32,530 bases of DNA, from assembly GCA_019894715.1 (NCBI GenBank), contig JAGXOA010000202.1, positions 1 to 32,530 on the forward strand. The letters run 5' to 3'. How positions within the stretch are numbered: the first letter of the stretch is position 1; each line of letters starts with the position of its first letter. This DNA comes from Promethearchaeota archaeon. GTDB taxonomy: Archaea > Asgardarchaeota > Lokiarchaeia > Sigyniarchaeales > SOKP01. Positions 1-6,860 of the stretch are shown in pieces. Under the pieces are notes generated by a model. It made no database searches. It had not been told where the DNA came from and was given only the letters and a program-made list of their open reading frames with translations. The translations under genes were made by a program, and so were the position numbers.

Positions 1-127
1 ATCCTCAGTGAACGAGGAATCATTCCAAATATGATGGAATGGTTTTCTACGATAAACAGGCCAACCCATAGTAGAAGCGGTTGTGTACTCGTAGGAAGCC
101 ACGGTCTTTAGGCCGTGTGTAGTTCAC
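1..127 (+). mobile_element. omega-RNA-like right end of a TnpB (IS200/IS605-type) element, copy 1, cut by window edge
   Basis: This is one of three copies of a conserved segment of about 127 bases in the window; the others are at 15584-15710 and, inverted, at 32406-32530. All share the blocks GAACGAGGAATC (or GGACGAGGAATC), GGTTTTCTACGA, AGAAGCG and ACTCGTAGGAA. They end in a short hairpin with loop TTTA or similar followed by GTAGTTCAC. A terminal hairpin of this kind next to GTAGTTCAC is typical of the right end of IS605-type elements, where the 3' part of tnpB overlaps the omega RNA. No tnpB lies in frame here because the window starts at the repeat edge. Whether it is transcribed cannot be seen. 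Confidence 0.7.
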
Positions 128-312
128 TATCCTCTCAAAATAGATATTTTTATCAAGAATTAGATCATTTGATATTATCACCTTGTAATAACGATTATTT
201 TTACTAAAATAGTAAATTTTTAATCTATTATGAATATTAAGGCTATTACCATTTGATAACGTGATCACATTATGAGATTATAAGAAGATCGCAGAGGATT
301 TAATAAAAAAAG

Positions 313-644
313 ATGAAATTAGCTGAACAACATCAAGTACCTTATTTAAAACAATTATCTCATTTATATCATTTGACTAAAAATCTTTACAATCTAGCAA
401 ATTTATATGTTAGATAGGACTTCTTTCATCTGGACAATGTTCTTTTTCAGATGATGAGCCAATAGAATAGCATAAAATATATGTAGGAAGGGAAATTTCA
501 CGTAGGATATTTAAAACCTCAAAAGAAAAGATAACCAATGTTGATGTAAATGGTGTATATAATATAATGAGAAAATCATTCCCAATTATCATCCCTGCTG
601 ATGGTATAGAGGAATTTGGATTGATGTCAGAGATAATTTCTTAA
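313..644 (+). pseudogene. tnpB: Collapsed tnpB (RNA-guided nuclease of an IS200/IS605-type element)
   Basis: The remnant begins with an ATG at 313 and reads MKLAEQHQVPYLKQLSHLYH, then TKNLYNLANLYVR, before a TAG at 415. This is the usual TnpB N-terminus of the type KLxEQH...LxKNLYNxAN. From about 417 a second frame encodes the usual C-terminus: CSFSDDEPIE, a TAG at 468-470 where Lys is expected, HKIYVGREISRRIFKTS, then VDVNGVYNIMRK containing the last RuvC aspartate, ending at TAA 642-644. The whole middle (most of RuvC and the zinc ribbon) is missing, so an internal deletion plus a point nonsense mutation and a frame change have killed it. No intact right end follows directly. Confidence 0.8.
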
Positions 645-740
645 AATATAAATGATAATATTATTTAAAATAAAATAAGTATTGTTTTATTCATTTTGAT
701 TATCTCAAAGTGATTGAAATATACAATATTTTATAAAATA

Positions 741-755
741 GAAAAGGTATAAATT
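741..755 (+). promoter_or_regulatory. Candidate BRE/TATA promoter of the first small GTPase gene
   Basis: A purine-rich stretch (GAAAAGG) directly precedes TATAAATT (748-755). A start site about 25 bases downstream would give a leader of only a few bases before the ATG at 787, which fits a near-leaderless archaeal mRNA. No Shine-Dalgarno sequence is visible before this ATG, consistent with that reading. Such boxes are easy to find in AT-rich DNA, so this is only a candidate. Confidence 0.4.
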
Positions 756-786
756 AAATAATTATTATTTAAATATTTGAATAAAA

Positions 787-1323
787 ATGGTTGAACCAAA
801 TTATATCGTAAAGCTATGTCTTCTTGGAGAGGCGGCTGTAGGCAAGACTTCTTTAGTATATAGATTTGTCCAAAATTCTTTCAGAGAATCTTATAAAAGC
901 ACTCTTGGCGTTAACTTACTTAAGAAAGATATGATTGTTGATAAATATGGAGGAGTTTCAGCACAAATCTGGGATTTAGGTGGTCAAGAAAGTTTTAAAT
1001 CACTACGTAAACTTTATTTAGAAGGTGCAAATGGTGCTTTAGTAATCTATGATACAACAAATGCAAAATCATTTAAAAAATTGGATGAATGGGTGGGGAG
1101 TTTTAAAGATACTAGAGGTGTAAAACCACTATTTCTAATAGGAAATAAAGCAGATTTAAAAGAAAAGATGAAAGTTTCGGAAGAAGAGGGGAGACAATAT
1201 GCCGAAGATAATAAAATGAGTTTTATGGTTACTTCTGCTAAAACCGGTAACAATGTTGAAATGGCATTTAAAACACTTATAGAATCAATACTAGATGAAA
1301 TTTCAAAAGATGATTTGTCCTAA
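787..1323 (+). CDS. Ras/Rab-like small GTPase
   Basis: The 178-residue product is a single GTPase domain. G1 (P-loop) is GEAAVGKT at 14-21, the switch I threonine is Thr40, G3 is WDLGGQE at 63-69 with the catalytic Gln present, G4 is NKAD at 121-124 and G5 is TSAKTG at 150-155. All residues for GTP binding and hydrolysis are therefore in place. Family knowledge: Asgard archaea encode many such proteins, thought to act as molecular switches in membrane or cytoskeleton processes. There is no C-terminal cysteine motif for prenylation, so any membrane attachment must be indirect. It stands alone between TnpB-element remnants. The start is the ATG 14 codons before the P-loop. The specific partner or pathway cannot be told from sequence. 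Confidence 0.93.
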   Translation: MVEPNYIVKLCLLGEAAVGKTSLVYRFVQNSFRESYKSTLGVNLLKKDMIVDKYGGVSAQIWDLGGQESFKSLRKLYLEGANGALVIYDTTNAKSFKKLDEWVGSFKDTRGVKPLFLIGNKADLKEKMKVSEEEGRQYAEDNKMSFMVTSAKTGNNVEMAFKTLIESILDEISKDDLS

Positions 1324-1328
1324 ATCTC

Positions 1329-1335
1329 TTTTTTT
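1329..1335 (+). terminator. Candidate oligo-T terminator after the first GTPase gene
   Basis: A run of seven T (within AAATCTCTTTTTTT) begins six bases after the stop codon. The same AAATCTCTTTTTTT string follows the profilin stop codon at 15500. Archaeal RNA polymerase terminates at oligo-T tracts without needing a hairpin, so the shared sequence is a reasonable terminator candidate. Confidence 0.45.
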
Positions 1336-1372
1336 ATAAATTTTAATAAAATATTTATCATATAAACAAAAG

Positions 1373-1449
1373 AAAATCCATTCTTTTTAGGGATAGGATG
1401 AATTTTGTTAAAAAAAGTATTGCAAAAATCACTAATTGATATCACACCT
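1373..1449 (+). repeat. Dispersed repeat A (right-end-like remnant), partner at 3714-3790
   Basis: This segment matches 3714-3790 over its whole length, including TTTAGGGATRGGATGAATTTT, AAAAATCACTAATTGA and ATCACACCT. The imperfect hairpin around TTTAGGGAT followed by GGATGAATTTTGTT resembles the right-end hairpin of a second IS605-type family, different from the GTAGTTCAC family. Both copies have the same orientation and flank a block holding genes 1654-3512. No transposase frame is attached. Confidence 0.6.
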
Positions 1450-1509
1450 AATTTTTAAATAGAGGAAAAACTCTATATTAAGTATTGATGATAAATTAGA
1501 TACCCGATA

Positions 1510-1637
1510 ATTCATCATCATACTACTGTAGGGACTACGGGATGTCAAGCGTTTGGAGAAACTGTAAAATTTAGGTAATCCATTGAGCTCATTTCGATGA
1601 ATTACGAATCCAACACCTTTAGGTGATGGTAGTTCAA
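1510..1637 (+). mobile_element. Remnant omega-RNA/right end of a further IS605-type element
   Basis: The segment contains GTAGGGACTACGGGATGTCA, then AGCGTTTGGAGAAAC, GAGCTCA, GAATTACGAA and a terminal hairpin CACCTTTAGGTG followed by GGTAGTTCAAA. This block order is characteristic of the omega-RNA region and right end of IS200/IS605 tnpB elements. It differs in sequence from the three GTAGTTCAC copies, so it is a separate element type or a diverged copy. No tnpB reading frame precedes it. The identification rests on recalled element architecture, not on an alignment. Confidence 0.5.
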
Positions 1638-1653
1638 ATTCCTTATAAGAAAT

Positions 1654-2016
1654 TCATTCATTAAAATTCATTTCTGTTTTTTGGCAAATAGCTCTAATTG
1701 AATCGAGATACTCTTGATATAATTCATTTAATAACTCCGCATCCTTTGCCTTTTTATATGCCATAAGAAATAATTGATTTAGTGATCTTTCATTATTTTC
1801 AGAATAGATGTTATTTTTTAATCCAATGAGATCACCATATTGATCCAAAAAATTACATAAAATATATCTATTCTCTATTTTTAAATTAAATCTATTTAAT
1901 GCTCCAAACATTCGAAGAATTAAAGGTGTTTTATATTTACTCCCTAAAGTATCAATTGTATTTAAAACATTAGAAAAAACATGCTTAAGATTATAACTTC
2001 TTGAAAATAAACTCAT
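1654..2016 (-). CDS. Hypothetical protein, 120 residues
   Basis: I do not recognise this protein. It is predicted mostly helical, with leucine/isoleucine heptad-like spacing and two acidic-basic helices near the C-terminus (around residues 85-110). There is no signal peptide, membrane segment or cysteine motif. It is the last minus-strand gene after the GTPase-thioredoxin-V4R group, with a gap of about 100 bases from the V4R gene, so it could be transcribed with that group or alone. The ATG start at 2016 has no clear ribosome binding site. Its 3' end lies next to the TnpB-element remnant at 1510-1637. Confidence 0.55.
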   Translation of the reverse strand: MSLFSRSYNLKHVFSNVLNTIDTLGSKYKTPLILRMFGALNRFNLKIENRYILCNFLDQYGDLIGLKNNIYSENNERSLNQLFLMAYKKAKDAELLNELYQEYLDSIRAICQKTEMNFNE

Positions 2017-2119
2017 ACATAGAATAGGAATTAAGATGATTTAATGAAAAAGAGTAATATGCCAATATTACTATTTTATCAAAAAATAATAAAATTATTG
2101 AAATTAATTTTTAATAATT

Positions 2120-2599
2120 CTAATCTTTTTGAAAAACAATCATGAACTCACAAAAATTTTCTCCTGTCTGTAAACCACAACTTAATTCTTGAGCAAAACA
2201 ATGTACATCACTTATTCCTTCCACGATCCCTGCTAATAAGCCTGCTTCAAAAGAACAGAAATTTGCTTTAGTTTTTATTTCTTTACCAATTAAAGTTTGT
2301 AGTGATGAATGGTTCTTTAATTTTAATTGGACTATTTCATCTGTTTTGTTAGTTATTTCAACATCACCTATATTAAATTCTTTTATGATTTCTTTTATCT
2401 CTTCATGAATCTTTTCTGGTGATATTGTTTCTTTAGTTTTTATGAGAGTGCCTAGTTCATGACCCAAATAATAGAAAATGGCTTCTAGCTGCTGCCCTAA
2501 AGCAAAAAGAGCCCCATATTTAAGATCTCCTATTGATTTTCCATCCTTTAGATATATTTTCATTTGAGTTAATATTTTTGATAATAAGGAACGATCCAT
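2120..2599 (-). CDS. V4R-domain protein (TRAPP/Bet3-like fold)
   Basis: The 159-residue product has an N-terminal helical part with SIGDLKYGALFALGQQLEAI (22-41), in the position where V4R/Bet3 proteins carry the conserved helix. Its C-terminal part has the V4R signature: FCSFEAGLLAGI at 114-125, then a CFAQELSCGLQTGENFCEF stretch at 134-152. The cysteines at 115, 134, 141 and 150 fit the Cys pattern of V4R domains. Family knowledge: V4R domains bind small hydrophobic ligands or act in regulators, and they are the prokaryotic relatives of TRAPP Bet3 subunits, which help form the Rab GEF in eukaryotes. An AAAGGAG ribosome binding site sits 8 bases before the ATG. It is the third gene of a likely operon with a small GTPase, 57 bases after the thioredoxin-like gene. 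A role as partner of that GTPase is inference. Confidence 0.75.
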   Translation of the reverse strand: MDRSLLSKILTQMKIYLKDGKSIGDLKYGALFALGQQLEAIFYYLGHELGTLIKTKETISPEKIHEEIKEIIKEFNIGDVEITNKTDEIVQLKLKNHSSLQTLIGKEIKTKANFCSFEAGLLAGIVEGISDVHCFAQELSCGLQTGENFCEFMIVFQKD

Positions 2600-2656
2600 A
2601 AATTCTTCTCCTTTATTTCTAATCTCTTTTTATTTTCTAATTCATTTAATTTTTAA

Positions 2657-2959
2657 TTAAATTTTTACAGAGGCGATAAAAGCATATAAAATACTATCAA
2701 TAATATCCTCTTCTTCAATATTTAACATTAATTTTCTGTCTCCTATAATTAATGTTGGTACTGATGTAATATTATATTCATTTATGAGCTCTCGGTTTTC
2801 TTGCATATTTATATTTATTTTATCTATTTGTAATCTTTTACCAAACATAGATATGTTTATTCTTTTTAATTTTTCTTCTACAGGCTTACAAGGCATACAA
2901 TGCTGCGATGAAAAAAACAAAATTTTTGGGTAATCTTGTTTGAAATTCTCATTAATCAT
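2657..2959 (-). CDS. Thioredoxin-like protein with CMPC active site
   Basis: The product of about 100 residues has a thioredoxin fold pattern: a beta strand ILFFSS leading to the redox motif CMPC followed by KPVEEKL, a middle strand around QIDKINI, and the cis-proline loop TSVPTLII. It should act as a small cytosolic thiol-disulfide oxidoreductase or glutaredoxin-like protein. I chose the ATG at 2959, 13 bases after the stop of the upstream GTPase. A longer form starting with TTG at 2992 would overlap that gene by 20 bases and has no better ribosome binding site. The tight spacing says it is cotranscribed with the GTPase and the V4R gene. Its physiological electron donor is not visible here. 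Confidence 0.82.
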   Translation of the reverse strand: MINENFKQDYPKILFFSSQHCMPCKPVEEKLKRINISMFGKRLQIDKININMQENRELINEYNITSVPTLIIGDRKLMLNIEEEDIIDSILYAFIASVKI

Positions 2960-2972
2960 ACAAAATACAAGT

Positions 2973-3512
2973 TTATTTATCTTTATATTCAAAATATAAT
3001 TCTTTTATAATTTCTTGAAATCCTTCATATACTCCGGCACCCGTTTTTGCTGATGTATTAAAATATTTAAGGAAACCTTTATCTTCAACTAATTTATTGA
3101 CTTTTTTGTTATCCAAGTCTTTTTCATTTATTAAATCTTTTTTATTTCCAAATAGTACAATTGGGATATCTCCACAATATTTTTCAATATCTTCATACCA
3201 TTTTGGTATATTTTTAAAACTATCCTCATTTGTATGTGAAAATACAATAATTGCGGCTTTGCTTCCTTTATAAAATGTAGGTCGCATAAAATTCCATTCA
3301 TCTTGACCAGCTATATCCCAGAAGAAAAGCTTACAATTTTCATCATCTATTTCCTCATCATATTTTGAAAATTGAGCACCCATAGTCTTTATATAATCTT
3401 TTTGGAATGAGCCTTTCGTATATTTTTTAATAAGAGATGTTTTTCCTACTGCTCCATCACCAATTACTGTTATTTTAAAGATAAATCCTCTCTTTTCTTC
3501 ATTATCTTTCAT
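2973..3512 (-). CDS. Ras/Rab-like small GTPase, first gene of the V4R operon
   Basis: The 179-residue product has G1 GDGAVGKT at 18-25, switch I Thr43, G3 WDIAGQDE at 65-72 with the catalytic Gln70, G4 NKKD at 123-126 and G5 TSAKTG at 153-158. It is a complete, apparently active Rab/Ras-type GTPase with no lipidation cysteines. The ATG is preceded by a GAGTGATTGA element that matches the GTGAT core of an archaeal Shine-Dalgarno site. Downstream genes encode a thioredoxin-like protein (13 bases after the stop) and a V4R/Bet3-like protein, all on one strand. The operon suggests a shared process, possibly membrane-associated and redox-linked, but the sequence does not name the effector. The two other GTPases in the window are clearly distinct sequences. 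Confidence 0.93.
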   Translation of the reverse strand: MKDNEEKRGFIFKITVIGDGAVGKTSLIKKYTKGSFQKDYIKTMGAQFSKYDEEIDDENCKLFFWDIAGQDEWNFMRPTFYKGSKAAIIVFSHTNEDSFKNIPKWYEDIEKYCGDIPIVLFGNKKDLINEKDLDNKKVNKLVEDKGFLKYFNTSAKTGAGVYEGFQEIIKELYFEYKDK

Positions 3513-3713
3513 TCAATCACTCTGTAGAAATAATAATTCATTTTTATAAAACAATGAATATTTGATAATTATATTTTGTTTTGTTTATTAGTTATTAAAT
3601 TATAATATATATTATAAAACTTTTATTAAAAATTATCCCAGACTTTTTCTTTGTTTTCCCTTTTATTTATTAACCACTTTTTTACATTGATATAACTTTA
3701 CCATAATAATAAA

Positions 3714-3790
3714 GGAAAGCCCCTCCTTTAGGGATGGGATGAATTTTGTTAAAAAAAAAAATTTCAAAAATCACTAATTGAGATCACACC
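3714..3790 (-). repeat. Dispersed repeat B, same family and orientation as 1373-1449
   Basis: On the + strand it reads CCCCTCCTTTAGGGATGGG, then GATGAATTTTGTT, an A-run, and AAAAATCACTAATTGAGATC. It matches 1373-1449 nearly base for base outside the A-run. The CTTTAGGG loop resembles the right-end hairpin of IS605-type elements. It lies in the 286-base gap between the GTPase operon and the small gene at 3799-4050, and it abuts the 3' end of that gene. The strand is given arbitrarily because no transcript direction is proven. Confidence 0.55.
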
Positions 3791-3798
3791 TTATTCTT

Positions 3799-4050
3799 TC
3801 ATGTAAGTTCCTTGTTTTTTTTCTTAGTTTTTTCTTGCTCTAAACATGAGAATCCTGGATTATCCATCTTAACTATATCATTCACCAGAAAGCTTTTTGC
3901 AGACATATTAAACACAGTTATAATCTTCTCATATATTTTTTTTAGCTCCCTCAAATCTTCTTGAGTTTCTAAGGTTAATGAAACGAAATACTTACTTACG
4001 TGTTTTGAGAATCTGAATCCTTTGCATCTTATCCGGATATATCCGAACAT
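3799..4050 (-). CDS. Hypothetical small protein, 83 residues
   Basis: I do not recognise this product. It has a basic beta-type N-terminus (FGYIRIRCKGFRF), an amphipathic helix around residues 30-45 (TQEDLRELKKIYEKII) and a lysine-rich tail. This layout looks like a real small domain and not random translation, but there is no named motif. The ATG start at 4050 lacks an obvious ribosome binding site. Its 3' end runs up to the dispersed repeat at 3714-3790, so the lysine-rich tail may be altered by that insertion. Confidence 0.4.
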   Translation of the reverse strand: MFGYIRIRCKGFRFSKHVSKYFVSLTLETQEDLRELKKIYEKIITVFNMSAKSFLVNDIVKMDNPGFSCLEQEKTKKKNKELT

Positions 4051-4162
4051 TGATAGCTCGAATCATTTATATTTAAAAAGAAAGAATCATTGTTTAAATG
4101 GATTACATTGCTGTGGTTTTTTGATTTTTTTTTCAAAAAAATCATACTTAATTCATCACCTC

Positions 4163-4168
4163 TATAAA
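4163..4168 (+). promoter_or_regulatory. Candidate TATA box for pncC
   Basis: TATAAA lies about 50 bases before the pncC ATG at 4217, which would give a leader of roughly 25 bases. It is the best TATA-like match in the short intergenic gap between the divergent genes. AT-richness makes this weak evidence. Confidence 0.3.
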
Positions 4169-4216
4169 TGAAGCTGTATTCTTAAGCATTCATGATAAAA
4201 AAAGATTAAAAAAAAA

Positions 4217-4693
4217 ATGGAAATATTAAAAAGAATCCAACTTATTATTGACCAATTTCATCAAAAGAAAAAGAAAATAGCAATTGCTGAATCTTGTACG
4301 GGAGGGTATATTTGTCATATGATAACAAATATATCTGGTGCTTCAAAAATCTTTGAAAGAGGAATAATTTGCTATAGTAATCAAGCAAAAATAGAACTTT
4401 TAGGAATCGAAGAAGAGACTTTAAAACAATTTGGAGCCGTATCTGACATTGTTGCACATAGATTAGCAACTAATATAAGACAACTTTCAAAGGTAGATAT
4501 TGGAATCGGAATTACATGTATTGCAGGACCTACTGGTGGGACATCATTAAAACCTGTTGGATTAGTATTTATTGGATTTTCTTCTACAGAAAAAACTTTA
4601 GTAAAAAACTTTCAAATTAAAGCCAGTCGAATTAAAATTAAAGAGAAGATACTTGATGAAGTTCTAACACTACTAGAAGAATATAATCAATAA
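4217..4693 (+). CDS. pncC: Nicotinamide-nucleotide amidase (CinA C-terminal domain family)
   Basis: The 158-residue product is a stand-alone CinA C-terminal domain. It carries the family motif AESCTGG at 24-30 with the catalytic serine Ser26, the YSNQAK motif at 53-58 with conserved Tyr and Lys, and the glycine-rich block AGPTGGT followed by KPVGLVFIG. Family knowledge: these enzymes deamidate nicotinamide mononucleotide to nicotinate mononucleotide, recycling NMN in pyridine-nucleotide salvage. The length matches single-domain PncC proteins (about 160 residues), so it is not a truncated full-length CinA. It is transcribed alone on the + strand, convergent with the zinc-ribbon gene at 4711-5064. 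The ATG at 4217 follows an A-rich stretch without a clear ribosome binding site. Confidence 0.9.
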   Translation: MEILKRIQLIIDQFHQKKKKIAIAESCTGGYICHMITNISGASKIFERGIICYSNQAKIELLGIEEETLKQFGAVSDIVAHRLATNIRQLSKVDIGIGITCIAGPTGGTSLKPVGLVFIGFSSTEKTLVKNFQIKASRIKIKEKILDEVLTLLEEYNQ

Positions 4694-4710
4694 TTATATT
4701 GTATTTTGAT

Positions 4711-5064
4711 TTATTTTTCAGAACATTTATTGCAATAGAATTGAATCATAATATTTTGCCATATTTCAACAACTTTTCCTATTCCTAAAGAAGAATTTAG
4801 ATAAAAAAAATCAATAAAATCAATTTTATTTCCACAATAAAAACAAGTTCTTTTTTCCAGATCTGTAAAGTTTATACCTATATCATCTAATAAACTAATA
4901 AAGGCCTCTCTTTTAGAATTTATAAAATTCCTCCAAATTTTAGCAATATTTTTTTTTTTTGTTTTTAAGTTAGAAGGGATAATTTTAATTGAACTAATAA
5001 TAGGAGAAAGTTTGTTATTGTAAGACTTATTTAGAATAATAGAATCTAGATTGAATTTAAGCAT
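4711..5064 (-). CDS. Hypothetical protein with a C-terminal four-cysteine zinc ribbon
   Basis: The product of about 117 residues is not one I recognise. Its C-terminal half contains CFYCGNK and, about 35 residues later, FYCNKCSEK, i.e. two CxxC pairs that could bind one zinc ion. The N-terminal half is lysine/isoleucine-rich without motif. I chose the ATG at 5064; a GTG at 5073 would add three residues. It is convergent with pncC, 18 bases from that gene's stop. A nucleic-acid-binding role would be typical of such ribbons but is not shown. Confidence 0.55.
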   Translation of the reverse strand: MLKFNLDSIILNKSYNNKLSPIISSIKIIPSNLKTKKKNIAKIWRNFINSKREAFISLLDDIGINFTDLEKRTCFYCGNKIDFIDFFYLNSSLGIGKVVEIWQNIMIQFYCNKCSEK

Positions 5065-5073
5065 CAAAACCAC

Positions 5074-5416
5074 TAATTCATATATTTACAATTGAACGAT
5101 TTGTCTTTTTAATTTTATCAAGTATTTGTGTTGGAAAATTATCAATTCATATAAATAGTTGTCGATCTTAAAAATTATTTGTTATTTAATATTTTACACC
5201 TAATTTAGGTTAAAAAAAATGATTAAAATAAAGAAAACTCCTTTTTATATACTCTAATTTACGTGTTAACAATAGTATTTCATTTTTATCTCAAATTATT
5301 TTATTTCACGTGAATAGTGAAAAATTCAATACTTTTATATGAATGATTGATTATTCAAATTATGACTTTATATATTTTATCTGTCTAATAGATGTTAATT
5401 GGGAGTAGTGATCACT
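5074..5416. other. Intergenic region between divergent genes, with a 10-base palindrome
   Basis: This AT-rich stretch separates the zinc-ribbon gene (minus) from the longin-like gene (plus). No coding frame of note is present. It contains the perfect palindrome TTCACGTGAA at 5305-5314, which could be a binding site for a dimeric regulator. GTGATC at 5408-5413, three bases before the ATG at 5417, looks like a Shine-Dalgarno core and supports that start over an upstream TTG at 5399. Confidence 0.45.
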
Positions 5417-5875
5417 ATGGTAATAAGAGAAGCAGGGTTGCTTTTTAGAGGAAAAAATTTAGTTAATATTCAATACCATGCAACAAGTGAAGAGATAGAT
5501 GAAGATATTAGGAGTGCTTTGATTACTGCAATAATTGATTTTGTAGAAATTGCCTTCGATTCAAATAATATGAAATATTTAGGTGGAGATAAATATATAA
5601 TTGCGTTTATAGAAAATAAAATTACTTCTATTGATATGACTGTTCCTGAATCTTTTTATGCATATCTCATTATAGATAAAGAGAAAAAAATGGAAAAATA
5701 TTTTAAAAAAGTAATTCGACCTCTTTTAATAAAAGTTACGAATAGATTTAAATCTGCATACGATGGAAAATACCTCTCTGAAATAACTCAATTTTTAGAG
5801 TTTAAAAAGGAATTGGATAAAATTTTGGGTTCTGCTACTCAAACAGTTGATCAAAAATTGCATAGTACTTTCTAA
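5417..5875 (+). CDS. Longin/roadblock-like small protein
   Basis: The 152-residue product has the layout of the archaeal longin-like family: an opening strand GLLFRGKNLV, an acidic loop EEIDEDIRSALITAI leading into a helix, then strands KYLGGDKYIIAFIENK and SFYAYLIIDK, and two long C-terminal helices. Longin and roadblock domains are small alpha-beta folds that serve as platforms or regulators for small GTPases, and they are abundant in Asgard genomes. That makes a link to the GTPases nearby plausible, but no partner is encoded next to it. The assignment rests on fold pattern and not on strict motifs. The GTGATC element before the ATG fixes the start. It is convergent with the deoxyhypusine synthase gene. 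Confidence 0.6.
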   Translation: MVIREAGLLFRGKNLVNIQYHATSEEIDEDIRSALITAIIDFVEIAFDSNNMKYLGGDKYIIAFIENKITSIDMTVPESFYAYLIIDKEKKMEKYFKKVIRPLLIKVTNRFKSAYDGKYLSEITQFLEFKKELDKILGSATQTVDQKLHSTF

Positions 5876-5906
5876 TTTTTAATAACATCCATTTTCTTCT
5901 CATTTT

Positions 5907-6851
5907 TTAATTTATAATACTCTTTAGATACCAGTAAATTAAAGGAAGAATTATTGTTGCATCTGAAATTATTGTAGAATATTCTGCTTTCTCGTGTATT
6001 TTACCCCAAGACATTGCTTCTTTAAGGGATGCACCACTGAGGCCTCCTGGTTCTGGACGATCCATTGTTATCTGAATAGCATATTTTGCAGAATTTGGGC
6101 AAAATTGTTGAGATTGAAAAATAAAGTTTTTAGGTGTGCCTCCACCTACAATACAAACACCAGAAGATTTTGCTTCCCATGAAATATCAATCAATTCTAA
6201 CATATCCTTAAAATGATTAAGATTTAATTCTCGATTATGAAAACCTAATTGCAATGCTAACCCCGAATCAGTAAATGCTGGGCAAAAAATAGGAATATTC
6301 CTTTTCGAAGCAATTTTTAAAATTGATTTTGACTTTTCTGGTAGTTGTTCTCCTAGAAATTTCAAGAATTTACTAACTGGCATAAAATTATCTGGTATTT
6401 CTAATGTGGAAATGAAGTCTTCCAATCCCTCATATACACTATTAGGTAAAAATACATCATAAATCCGATTTATCTTCTCTTGATATAAGACACTATCATC
6501 TATTTTATGAATATCTATATCTCCTTGAAGATGGTGATAACCTAAACTTTCTGCAATATCATGAGTTAAATTTGCACCTGTAGTCACCAAAACATCAATA
6601 AATCCATCTTTGATGAAGTCATAAATTATTCCTTGCATTCCTGCTGGAACCATAGCACCAGCTAAACCAAAGAATTTTACACAATCTTTATTATTTACCA
6701 TAGATTCATATATTTTACATGCTTTGGCTAATCTTTTAGCATTAAATCCCGTGTTTGCAAAATTATTTATGATTTCTTGAATAGTTGTTTCTTTATTTAT
6801 TCTAAATTGGTTTACTTTATTTAAATAATCTTTAAAATCTTTTTCAGCCAT
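5907..6851 (-). CDS. dys: Deoxyhypusine synthase
   Basis: The product of about 314 residues matches the archaeal enzyme length. Visible family motifs, numbered from the GTG at 6860, are GLAGAMVPAG (65-74), TTGANLTHD (93-101), CPAFTDSGLALQLG (193-206), VGGGTPKNF (238-246) with the active-site Lys244, and EAMSWGKI (281-288). The enzyme transfers an aminobutyl group, normally from spermidine using NAD, to a lysine of translation factor aIF5A, the first step of hypusine formation. In some archaea agmatine is proposed as the donor with an agmatinase-like partner. The gene directly follows the agmatinase gene (a GTG start at 6860 abuts its stop; I chose the ATG three codons later), so cotranscription is almost certain. 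It is the last gene of the argS-agmatinase-dys group. Confidence 0.95.
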   Translation of the reverse strand: MAEKDFKDYLNKVNQFRINKETTIQEIINNFANTGFNAKRLAKACKIYESMVNNKDCVKFFGLAGAMVPAGMQGIIYDFIKDGFIDVLVTTGANLTHDIAESLGYHHLQGDIDIHKIDDSVLYQEKINRIYDVFLPNSVYEGLEDFISTLEIPDNFMPVSKFLKFLGEQLPEKSKSILKIASKRNIPIFCPAFTDSGLALQLGFHNRELNLNHFKDMLELIDISWEAKSSGVCIVGGGTPKNFIFQSQQFCPNSAKYAIQITMDRPEPGGLSGASLKEAMSWGKIHEKAEYSTIISDATIILPLIYWYLKSIIN

Positions 6852-6860
6852 AAATTTCAC

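Noticed and set aside
47-268. Minus-strand frame of 73 codons
   Set aside because: It runs through the omega-RNA-like repeat (same reading appears opposite copy 3) and has no protein motif; it is a by-product of the element.
410-592. Minus-strand frame of 60 codons
   Set aside because: It lies opposite the C-terminal tnpB remnant, whose + strand reading gives clear TnpB motifs.
1624-1640. GGTAGTTCAAATTCC as a tRNA T-arm
   Set aside because: It resembles a T-loop but there is no acceptor stem, anticodon arm or CCA-like pairing around it; the position fits the end of an IS605-type element.
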